DNA of 33,900 nucleotides. Source: Natrinema versiforme JCM 10478 (lineage in GTDB: Archaea > Halobacteriota > Halobacteria > Halobacteriales > Natrialbaceae). The notes below the pieces were generated by a model. The model did not search any database. It was not told the origin of the DNA and saw only the letters and a list, made by a program, of their open reading frames with translations. The stretch is from the NCBI RefSeq assembly GCF_000337195.1, contig NZ_AOID01000012.1, positions 274-34,173 of the forward strand. The letters are read 5' to 3'. A program made the position numbers and the translations under genes. Below, in pieces: positions 1-6,693 of the stretch (positions are counted from its first letter, which is position 1; each line of letters begins with the position of its first letter).

Positions 1-516
1 GTCGCTACACCCACTGAGGCGGTCGATTTTTGGCATAGAGCACCACAAAATCGTGCCGCCTCACTTTTCACGCTTAACGAAACAGCACCCATCTACTGGG
101 AGTCAAACGTATTCGGGCTGGTTACGGGCTCGGTCATCCATAATGGTCATCTCGACTTTGGCGGAAGTGTCGATAACCAGTATGAATACGGCGTGACGGC
201 AATCGAGAGTCCGAATCTCAGCGATGGTACTGAAGGCGTCACAGTCAGCTACGATGATACGGTCACTCGCTCTGCACCACCGGGCAACAATCCGGCTCCG
301 CTGTTTGCACTTAACGGACGCGGAAGACTCAAACTCAAACTTCGTCGACAAATTAGTTCGCAGGGAAACCTCCGTGGAGAGTACAGCCACAACTGGAGTG
401 TCGGCGGGAAGTCGTGGGACCCGTCCAACATCAGTCTGAACATCGGAACACCTGTTTCGTACGACCTCCCGACCTTGGCCGATAATTGGGTGTTGGACGA
501 TAAACAGGACATCTAA
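1..516 (+). CDS. Unrecognised protein, C-terminal part (5' end outside window)
   Basis: This reading frame is open from the first base of the window to the TAA at 514-516, so at least 171 residues of a longer gene are present. An internal GTG at 193 could be mistaken for a start, but the frame continues upstream of it in the same style. The sequence alternates hydrophobic and polar residues with many Gly, Asn, Ser and Thr, which suggests a beta-rich domain such as one in a secreted or structural protein. It is much less acidic and more AT-rich than the genes further right, which suggests an accessory or transferred gene. I recognise no family motif, and no function is assigned. Confidence 0.6.
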   Translation, partial: VATPTEAVDFWHRAPQNRAASLFTLNETAPIYWESNVFGLVTGSVIHNGHLDFGGSVDNQYEYGVTAIESPNLSDGTEGVTVSYDDTVTRSAPPGNNPAPLFALNGRGRLKLKLRRQISSQGNLRGEYSHNWSVGGKSWDPSNISLNIGTPVSYDLPTLADNWVLDDKQDI

Positions 517-619
517 ACCAATTGAAACTGTTCTCTAGTAGTGCACAGGTCTGTCAGATAATCCTTGTAGTATTCGTCTATTTCTCCAATTATCCGTCAT
601 TCCAGCTATCCTCATGTTG

Positions 620-680
620 AATCTGAATAGATGACACTCATTACCTGTGTATAATAACCTAGAGGCATAAATCTGAATAG
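620..680 (+). repeat. 11-bp direct repeat AATCTGAATAG, two copies
   Basis: AATCTGAATAG occurs at 620-630 and again at 670-680, exactly 50 bases apart, in the AT-rich gap between the partial gene and the winged-helix gene. The right copy directly abuts the presumed TATA box of the winged-helix gene, so a regulator-binding role is possible. Chance recurrence in AT-rich DNA is the alternative. Confidence 0.4.
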
Positions 681-681
681 G

Positions 682-693
682 AAATATTATTAT
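682..693 (+). promoter_or_regulatory. TATA box of the winged-helix gene
   Basis: AAATATTATTAT lies about 26-37 bases before the ATG at 719. This is the usual distance for a leaderless haloarchaeal transcript. Confidence 0.5.
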
Positions 694-718
694 CCTGTAT
701 TCGGAATGGGGAGACAGG

Positions 719-988
719 ATGAGTGCTTCAGAGTCGCTTCGACAGGAGACCGGCGAGCGGGGAACGTGGGACGACGTGCGCGAGTTGCCGCCGAGCGCGA
801 AGCTCGTCGCGAAGGTCCTCGAGTACAACGACACGATGACGCAACAACAGATCGCCGACGAGACGCTCCTGCCCTCCCGGACCGTGCGGTACGCGCTCAA
901 CCGACTCGACGAGGAGAACGTCATCGATTCGCGCTTTTCGTTCTCCGATGCCCGCAAGCGCCTGTACAGCCTCGATATCGAGTCGTAA
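719..988 (+). CDS. Winged-helix (MarR-like) transcriptional regulator
   Basis: This 89-residue protein is little more than a single winged helix-turn-helix. A helix around residues 25-38 leads into the HTH QQQIADETLLPSRTVRYALN (about 41-60), followed by a wing at about 66-86. The pattern (a helix starting TMTQQQIADET, then SRTVRYAL as recognition helix) matches small archaeal MarR/TrmB-like wHTH proteins. It probably binds DNA without a ligand domain. It sits 146 bases upstream of mre11 in the same direction, but mre11 has its own TATA-like CTTTAG at 1105-1110, so co-transcription is uncertain. The ATG at 719 fits the TATA spacing. Target genes are unknown. Confidence 0.8.
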   Translation: MSASESLRQETGERGTWDDVRELPPSAKLVAKVLEYNDTMTQQQIADETLLPSRTVRYALNRLDEENVIDSRFSFSDARKRLYSLDIES

Positions 989-1134
989 CTGGCGTCCGTC
1001 GCTATCGGTTTCGGCCGTTCTCGCTTCGGTTTTCTCGTTGTGGTAGCGGCCATCTCGAGTTCGCCCGAACTGTCTCTTTTACTTTCGCCTCGGTCACGGA
1101 ACCCCTTTAGGGCGGGCTCGCCAACGACTGGCCA

Positions 1135-2565
1135 ATGACGCGGGTACTACACACGGGCGATACCCACCTCGGGTACCAGCAGTACAATTCGCCCGAGCGA
1201 CGACAGGACTTCCTCGAGGCGTTCCGGACCGTCGTCGAGGACGCGGTCGCGGATGATGTCGACGCGGTGGTCCACGCCGGTGACCTCTTTCATGACCGCC
1301 GGCCCGGACTGGTCGACCTGCAGGGAACCGTCGACATCCTCCGAGTTCTCGCAGACGCCGACATCCCCTTTCTCGCCGTCGTCGGTAACCACGAGTCGAA
1401 ACGCGACGCCCAGTGGCTCGATCTCTTTGCGGATCTCGGACTCGCGACCCGGCTCGGTGCCGAGCCGGTCGTTGTCGACGACGTTGCCCTCTACGGACTG
1501 GACTTCGTCCCCCGCTCTCGCCGGGACGATCTGACCTACGATTTCGACCCCGTTCCGGGCGAGGTGGCGTACGCAACCCTGGTGAGCCACGGCCTCTTCG
1601 AACCCTTCGCGCACGCGGACTGGGACACCGAGACGGTCCTCGAGGAGTCCACGGTCGATTTCGACGCCGTGTTGCTGGGGGACAACCACAAACCGGACAC
1701 TGCGGAGGTCCTCGATACGTGGGTCACCTACTGCGGGTCGACCGAGCGCGCGAGCGCCAGCGAGCGCGAGGACCGGGGCTACAACCTCGTCGATTTCGCG
1801 GACGACGAGGTCGCGATCAGCCGCCGGGGCCTCTCCTCGACCCGCGAGTTCGTCTTCGTCGACGCCGACCTCGCGGAGGGCGAAGGCGTCGACCGAGTAC
1901 AGGAACGCGTCCGCCAGCACGACCTCGAGGACGCGGTCGTCATCGTCACCGTCGAGGGCGAGGGCCGCCCCATCGCGCCGGCCGCGGTCGAGCAACTCGC
2001 GATCGACCGCGGGGCGCTCGTCGCCCGCGTCAACGATCGCCGCGACCTGCCGGACGAAGACGAGGACGTGTCGGTGAGCTTCGCGAACCCGGACGACGCC
2101 GTCCGCGAACGGGTGCGCGAGATGGGGCTCAGCAACGCCGCACTCGAGATCGACGAAACCGTCCGGAGCGGCGACCTCGCCGATTCGAACGTCCGCGAAT
2201 CCGTCGAACGGCGGGTTCGCGACCTGCTCGAGGACGACGAGTCGTCGTTCGAGCCCGCGCCGGAGCGGGAACCGGGCGACGAGGACGTGACGACGGTCGC
2301 CGATCAGCTCGCGGGCGAGAGCGGGACGGCAGACGCGGCAGCAGCCGAGTCAGCCGGCTCGGCAGCCGCGGATAGTGACGCCGATACGGCGGCTGCGGCG
2401 AACGGAGGCGAGATCGAGGGCGAGACGGCTGCCGACACGGACGACAGCGCGACCGCCGACACCGGCAACGCCGCAACCGGCGACGGCGACACTGACGCCG
2501 ATACCGACGAAACTACTGATGCCGATGCCGACGCCGACACCGCGTCGCTGGGTGATTTCGCGTGA
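1135..2565 (+). CDS. mre11: DNA double-strand break repair nuclease Mre11
   Basis: Mre11 is the Mn-dependent 3'-5' exonuclease/endonuclease that works with Rad50 in processing double-strand breaks. All phosphoesterase motifs are visible: GDTHLG at residues 8-13, GDLFHD near 49-54, GNHE near 83-86, a conserved HGLFEPFAH stretch near 153, and GDNHKP near 182. The catalytic domain ends by about residue 330. The last roughly 110 residues are a low-complexity Ala/Asp/Thr tail ending in SLGDFA, which resembles a PCNA-interacting peptide. A TATA-like CTTTAG at 1105-1110 suits the ATG at 1135. The TGA overlaps the GTG start of rad50 by four bases, so the two proteins are translationally coupled. Confidence 0.97.
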   Translation: MTRVLHTGDTHLGYQQYNSPERRQDFLEAFRTVVEDAVADDVDAVVHAGDLFHDRRPGLVDLQGTVDILRVLADADIPFLAVVGNHESKRDAQWLDLFADLGLATRLGAEPVVVDDVALYGLDFVPRSRRDDLTYDFDPVPGEVAYATLVSHGLFEPFAHADWDTETVLEESTVDFDAVLLGDNHKPDTAEVLDTWVTYCGSTERASASEREDRGYNLVDFADDEVAISRRGLSSTREFVFVDADLAEGEGVDRVQERVRQHDLEDAVVIVTVEGEGRPIAPAAVEQLAIDRGALVARVNDRRDLPDEDEDVSVSFANPDDAVRERVREMGLSNAALEIDETVRSGDLADSNVRESVERRVRDLLEDDESSFEPAPEREPGDEDVTTVADQLAGESGTADAAAAESAGSAAADSDADTAAAANGGEIEGETAADTDDSATADTGNAATGDGDTDADTDETTDADADADTASLGDFA

Positions 2566-5249
2566 AAGTCGACCGCGTTCGGCTGCTGAACTTCAAGTGC
2601 TACGGCGACGCGGACCTCACACTCGAGCACGGAGTCACCGTCGTCCACGGCGTCAACGGCAGCGGGAAGTCGACGCTGCTCGAGGCGGTCTTCTTCGCGC
2701 TCTACGGCTCGAAAGCACTGGACGACCGCACGTTAGACGACGTGATCACGACCGGCGAGGAGGAGGCCGAGGTCGAACTCTGGTTCACCCACGACAACCG
2801 CGAGTATCACGTCGAGCGTCGACTCAAACTGCGCGGCGACCGCGCGACCACGACGAAGTGCGTCCTCGAGACCCCGACCGAGACGATCGAAGGAGCGCGC
2901 GACGTGCGCCGGGAGGTGACCGAACTCCTGCGGATGGACGCCGAGGCGTTCGTCAACTGCGCATACGTCCGGCAGGGCGAGGTCAACAAGCTCATTCACG
3001 CCTCGCCGAGCGACCGGCAGGACATGATCGACGACCTGCTCCAACTGGGCGCGCTCGAGGACTACCGCGAGCGGGCCAGCGAGGCCCGACTCGGCGTCAA
3101 AACGGTGCTCGACGGCCAGCGTGAGGTTCTCGAGGACGTCCGCAATCAGGTCGAGCAGAAAGAAGCGAAGGACCTCCACGAGCGGCTGAACAGCCTCGAG
3201 TCCCGCCGCGCCGACGTTGCGGAGAAGATCGAGCATTACGAAACCCAACGCGAGCAGGCCCAAGAGACACTCGAGACGGCAGAGGACGTCCTCGAGCGCC
3301 ACGCGGAGACTCGCGAGGAAATCGAGACGCTCGAGGAAGAGATCGAGGAGCTTCGATCGAAGATCTCCGAGACCGAACGCAAGCGCGAGAACGCGAAAGA
3401 CGAGATTAGTCGGATCCGCGACCGGCGCGAGGAACTCGCGGACGAACGCGCCGAGTTGCTCGCGGAGACCGACATCGAGGCCACAGATCCCGACGAGGAA
3501 GTGGTCGAGGAACGAATCGCCGCCTTCGAGGCCCGCGACGAGGAACTCCGCGACGACCTCGAGGACGTTCGCGTGACGATCACGGAAGGAACCAACGAGA
3601 TCGAACGCCTTCGGTCCGAGGCCGACGACCTCGAGGAACGGGCCGAGACGGCTCGCGAAGAGGCCGACGAACTCGATGCGCAACTCGAGGCCGACGAGGA
3701 AACGATCGCGGAGCGCGAGTCGAAACTCGAGGACCTCGACGAGCAGATCACGGACGCGCGGGCGACGTTCGACGACGCGTCGATCGCCTTCGGCGAGGCC
3801 GACTCACAGCTTGCGGAACTCGAGGCTGAACGCGAGGAGGTCGTCTCGGAAATCAACGATCTCACCGCCGACATTCGAACCGCCGAGACCGCCATCGAGG
3901 AGGGCGAACGACTGCTCGAGGAGGGCAAGTGTCCCGAGTGCGGCCAACCGGTCGAGGACTCGCCCCACGTCGACGTGCTCGATGAACGGCGGGACGAACT
4001 CGCCGACCTCGAGGCCGAGCGCGAGGAACTCAAGGACCAGCGCGACGAGATCGGCGAGCGGATCGACCGCGCCGAGGACCTGCGGGAGGTCGAGCGGACG
4101 GTCGACCGACTCGAGGAGAACCGCGACAACATCGAGCAACTGCTCGCGGAGAAACGCGAAGCGTTGGCGGACCGGCGAGACCAGCGCGAACAACGCCGGG
4201 ACGACGCCGACGAGTACGAAACCGAGGCCGACGAAAAGCGAGCGGCGGCAGCGGAACGCGAAGCGGCTGTCGACGACGCGCGGGCCGAACTCGGGGAGAT
4301 CAACACCGAACGCAGCGAGATCAAGGAGACCCTCGAGTCCCTCGAACGCGTCTCGGAAATCGCCGACGAACGGGCGAGCCTCGAGAGCGAGATCGAGACC
4401 CGTCGCGAGCGACGGCAGGACTGGGAGACGATGAACGACGAGCGCCGGGAGGGGCTCTCCGAAAAGCGCGACCGCAAGCGCGACCTCGAGTCGGAGTTCG
4501 ACGAGGAGCGGGTCGAAACCGCACGCGAGGACAAGCAAAACGCCGAGGGATATCTCGAGCAGGTCGACGACAAACTCGCGGAACTCGAGGAGCAACGCAA
4601 CGGCGTCCAGAACGCGATCGGTGCCGTCGAGAACGAACTCGAGGAACTCGAGCGCCTCCGCGAGCGCCGCGAGCGCCTCGAGGACCGGTGTGAACGCCTC
4701 GAATCGCTGTACGACGAGGCCGAGACGCTCCAGACGACCTACGGGGAGTTGCGGGCGGAACTGCGCCAGCGCAACGTCGAGACCCTCGAACGGCTGCTCA
4801 ACGAGACGTTCGATTTGGTCTACCAGAACGACTCCTACGCGGCGATCGATCTCGACGGCGACTACCGGCTGACGGTCTATCAGAAGGACGGCGAAGCGCT
4901 CGAGCCCGAACAGCTCTCCGGCGGCGAGCGGGCGCTGTTCAACCTCAGCCTACGGTGTGCGATCTATCGGCTGCTCGCCGAGGGCGTAGAGGGAACCGCG
5001 CCGATGCCGCCGCTGATCTTAGACGAGCCGACGGTCTTCCTCGATTCGGGCCACGTCACCCAACTCGTCTCGTTGATCGAATCGATGCGCAACGACTTCG
5101 GCGTCGAACAGATCGTCGTCGTCAGCCACGACGAGGAACTGGTCGGCGCGGCCGACTCGCTCGTCCGCGTCGAAAAAGACGCCACGTCAAACCGCTCGCG
5201 ACTCGAGCGCGGCGAGCCGCCGGAAGCGGAACTGCTCGCCTCGGATTAA
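2562..5249 (+). CDS. rad50: DNA double-strand break repair ATPase Rad50
   Basis: Rad50 is the SMC-like ATPase partner of Mre11. The 895-residue protein has the expected order. Walker [10 protein letters not shown] is at 30-38 and a Q-loop region (YVRQGEVNK) near 141. Long heptad-rich coiled coils flank the zinc hook CPEC at 457-460, almost exactly mid-protein. The ABC signature [14 protein letters not shown] begins near 785, and Walker [12 protein letters not shown] near 818. The start is GTG at 2562, inside the mre11 stop (GTGA overlap). No in-frame ATG lies close enough to include the N-terminal strand [14 protein letters not shown]. The coiled coil is very acidic, as expected for a halophile. 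Nothing is truncated. Confidence 0.97.
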   Translation: MKVDRVRLLNFKCYGDADLTLEHGVTVVHGVNGSGKSTLLEAVFFALYGSKALDDRTLDDVITTGEEEAEVELWFTHDNREYHVERRLKLRGDRATTTKCVLETPTETIEGARDVRREVTELLRMDAEAFVNCAYVRQGEVNKLIHASPSDRQDMIDDLLQLGALEDYRERASEARLGVKTVLDGQREVLEDVRNQVEQKEAKDLHERLNSLESRRADVAEKIEHYETQREQAQETLETAEDVLERHAETREEIETLEEEIEELRSKISETERKRENAKDEISRIRDRREELADERAELLAETDIEATDPDEEVVEERIAAFEARDEELRDDLEDVRVTITEGTNEIERLRSEADDLEERAETAREEADELDAQLEADEETIAERESKLEDLDEQITDARATFDDASIAFGEADSQLAELEAEREEVVSEINDLTADIRTAETAIEEGERLLEEGKCPECGQPVEDSPHVDVLDERRDELADLEAEREELKDQRDEIGERIDRAEDLREVERTVDRLEENRDNIEQLLAEKREALADRRDQREQRRDDADEYETEADEKRAAAAEREAAVDDARAELGEINTERSEIKETLESLERVSEIADERASLESEIETRRERRQDWETMNDERREGLSEKRDRKRDLESEFDEERVETAREDKQNAEGYLEQVDDKLAELEEQRNGVQNAIGAVENELEELERLRERRERLEDRCERLESLYDEAETLQTTYGELRAELRQRNVETLERLLNETFDLVYQNDSYAAIDLDGDYRLTVYQKDGEALEPEQLSGGERALFNLSLRCAIYRLLAEGVEGTAPMPPLILDEPTVFLDSGHVTQLVSLIESMRNDFGVEQIVVVSHDEELVGAADSLVRVEKDATSNRSRLERGEPPEAELLASD

Positions 5250-5287
5250 ACCGACTCTGCGCTGCTTTCGGTTCGGCCGCCTCGCTC

Positions 5288-5749
5288 TCAGGAGTCCGTC
5301 GCTGCCGTCTCGTCCGTCGCCTCGAGGCTCGGCCGAATCGTCTCGAGTGCGGTCTCGCAGTCCTCCGTGAGCCGGTAGCCGCGCTCGCCCGCAATCTCCG
5401 TCTCCTCGAGCAGGCCCGCGGCCGAGAGCACTGTCAGCCGGCCGTGGAGGTCGCTCTCGCAGAAGTCGTAGCCGTCGAGCAGGGTCCGCACACCGAGCGG
5501 GCCGCGCTCTGCGAGTTCGACCAACAGGCCGAGCGTCTCCTCGTCGTGGACGTTGGTCAGCAGCGTCAGGATCGGGTCGCCCACGCTTCGAGCGGCCGTC
5601 TCGAGGGGGGATTCCTCGTCGACGACCTCGAGGCGATCGTTCTGAATGTAACACTCGTTGCCGTTTTCGGGATCGCGAACGAGACTCGCGCTGTCCGATC
5701 GCTTGAGAAGGAGGTATCGTCTGCCGGTGTCGTCCTGAACGGATTTCAT
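5288..5749 (-). CDS. Winged-helix domain protein, haloarchaeal conserved (DUF7346-like)
   Basis: This protein has 153 residues. The frame extends upstream to 5929 with Arg-rich shadow sequence, so I place the start at the ATG 5747-5749, where the acidic sequence MKSVQDDTGRRYLLLKRSD begins and overlaps the upstream gene's stop (ATGA). Residues 1-45 look like a small beta domain (RRYLLLKRSD, then ECYIQNDRLEVVD). Residues 55-145 are helical with ETLGLLVELAERGPLGVRTL and LHGRLTVLSAAGLLEET, typical of an ArsR-type winged helix. It is the last gene of a minus-strand cluster convergent with rad50. The family name is from memory and not verified; DNA binding is inferred from fold only. Confidence 0.75.
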   Translation of the reverse strand: MKSVQDDTGRRYLLLKRSDSASLVRDPENGNECYIQNDRLEVVDEESPLETAARSVGDPILTLLTNVHDEETLGLLVELAERGPLGVRTLLDGYDFCESDLHGRLTVLSAAGLLEETEIAGERGYRLTEDCETALETIRPSLEATDETAATDS

Positions 5750-6252
5750 GAATGAGTCGGGTCGTCTGCTGTGTTCGATTCGTCCGCCGGGGCCGGTTCG
5801 ATCGCGGTCTCGGATTCGTCGGTCGGCTCCGAGTCGGTCGGCGGGTCCGTCTCGAAGGCGGTGTGTTGGTACTGCCAATATCGCCGAGCGGCGAACCCGC
5901 TCAACACGAGTCCGATGACGAGCAGCCACCCGCCCGTCGTCGTGTCGCCTTCGAAGAGCAAGAACAGAACGCCGAGCGCGAGAGCCAACAGCGCGCCGTT
6001 GATCACGATGATGAGCACCCAGAACGCCTCGAGGAGGTCGTTCGGGGCCTCGGTTTCGTCGGTTGTCACTGCCGGCACGTCGACCGAGTTCGGGGACGAC
6101 TCCTCGTCGGCCTCGGCGGCGAGGTCCTCCGTGTCGACGCTCGGAATCGTCAGCGAATCGTCGTCCGGATCTTCGAAGGCGTCCTCGGGATCGTCGTAGG
6201 GATCGTCGGGCTCCCAGTCCTCGGACTCGTCTTCGAACGGGTCGAACACCAC
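5746..6252 (-). CDS. Acidic two-helix membrane protein (DUF7322-like)
   Basis: The protein has 168 residues. The N-terminal 70 are extremely acidic (DPFEDESEDWEPDDPYDDPEDA) and probably disordered in the cytoplasm. Two hydrophobic segments follow: about 74-98 (LLEAFWVLIIVINGALLALA and onward) and about 106-121 (GGWLLVIGLVLSGFAA). A second acidic tail closes the protein. Its stop overlaps the start of the downstream wHTH gene (ATGA), so the two are co-translated. That pairing suggests a membrane protein and DNA-binding protein acting together, but this is inference. The family name is a recollection, and no catalytic motif is visible. Confidence 0.75.
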   Translation of the reverse strand: MVFDPFEDESEDWEPDDPYDDPEDAFEDPDDDSLTIPSVDTEDLAAEADEESSPNSVDVPAVTTDETEAPNDLLEAFWVLIIVINGALLALALGVLFLLFEGDTTTGGWLLVIGLVLSGFAARRYWQYQHTAFETDPPTDSEPTDESETAIEPAPADESNTADDPTHS

Positions 6253-6301
6253 GTTCGGCGGAAGGGAGACCGACAGGAAAAGTGTTCGCGTTTCGACGGC
6301 G

Positions 6302-6487
6302 TTAGGCTAACTCCGCGAGCGTGAGCGTCTGGGAGGTCTCCACCCACGCGAGCGGGTTCTCGGCGTCATAGAAGACCACGCCGTCCTCGGTCTCGTAGGA
6401 CTCGATCGTTGCGGTCCCCGCGGGCTCGCTACTCGGTTCGCTCGAATCCGTCGCGTCGTCGTTCACATGGGTGGACACATCGATCAC
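6302..6487 (-). CDS. Small haloarchaeal conserved protein (DUF7331-like)
   Basis: This is a 61-residue protein ending in ENPLAWVETSQTLTLAELA. The central phrase ESYETEDGVVFYDAENPLAW looks like a conserved core; the N-terminus is Ser/Asp-rich and probably disordered. Start codons are GTG only: 6487 (MIDVSTHVND) or 6478 (MSTHVND). A TATA element at 6511-6519 would give a leaderless transcript beginning close to 6487, which favours the longer form. It stands 49 bases upstream of the membrane-protein gene in the same direction and may head the three-gene unit. Function is unknown. Confidence 0.7.
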   Translation of the reverse strand: MIDVSTHVNDDATDSSEPSSEPAGTATIESYETEDGVVFYDAENPLAWVETSQTLTLAELA

Positions 6488-6510
6488 CTGATCCCGTGCT
6501 ATGTGTTACC

Positions 6511-6519
6511 AAGTTATAT
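6511..6519 (-). promoter_or_regulatory. TATA box of the minus-strand small-protein cluster
   Basis: Read on the minus strand, CATATAACTT is centred about 28 bases upstream of the GTG at 6487. It supports the longer start of that gene. Confidence 0.5.
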
Positions 6520-6662
6520 GTCTTGTTGCTCCCGCAAGCCGTCGGGGCCGGATGACGTATCACATTAAATATGAACGATCGGCGGAACCCGCGTCCCAGT
6601 ACCGTCGATCAGGGCGGGTGACGGCAGTGTGGAACCGATCACGCAGGCGGGGATTGCAGGGG

Positions 6663-6669
6663 TTTTTAT
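6663..6669 (+). promoter_or_regulatory. TATA box of polB
   Basis: TTTTTAT lies 25-31 bases before the polB ATG, consistent with a leaderless transcript. A second AT-rich stretch (ATTAAATATG, about 6565-6574) lies further upstream and might be an alternative promoter. Confidence 0.55.
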
Positions 6670-6693
6670 CCGCCGACTGCGAATCTCGGTATC

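Noticed and set aside
535-1053. 172-codon minus-strand frame across the winged-helix gene
   Set aside because: Ser/Arg-rich antisense shadow of the gene at 719-988 plus AT-rich intergenic DNA; it has no motif.
2330-2560. Repetitive Ala/Asp coding tract at the end of mre11
   Set aside because: This is ordinary low-complexity acidic tail sequence; no regular DNA repeat unit could be defined, so it is not listed as a repeat.
5750-5929. Longer N-terminus for the winged-helix gene at 5288-5749
   Set aside because: The extra 60 residues are Arg-rich and overlap the membrane-protein gene on the same strand. The ATG at 5749 gives acidic sequence and an ATGA junction.
6300-6310. GTTAGGCTAAC, resembling the core of an IdeR/DtxR box
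   Set aside because: It covers the stop codon of the small gene at 6302-6487 and is only 11 bases without the flanking half-sites. The gene 50 bases downstream has no iron link. Probably coincidence.
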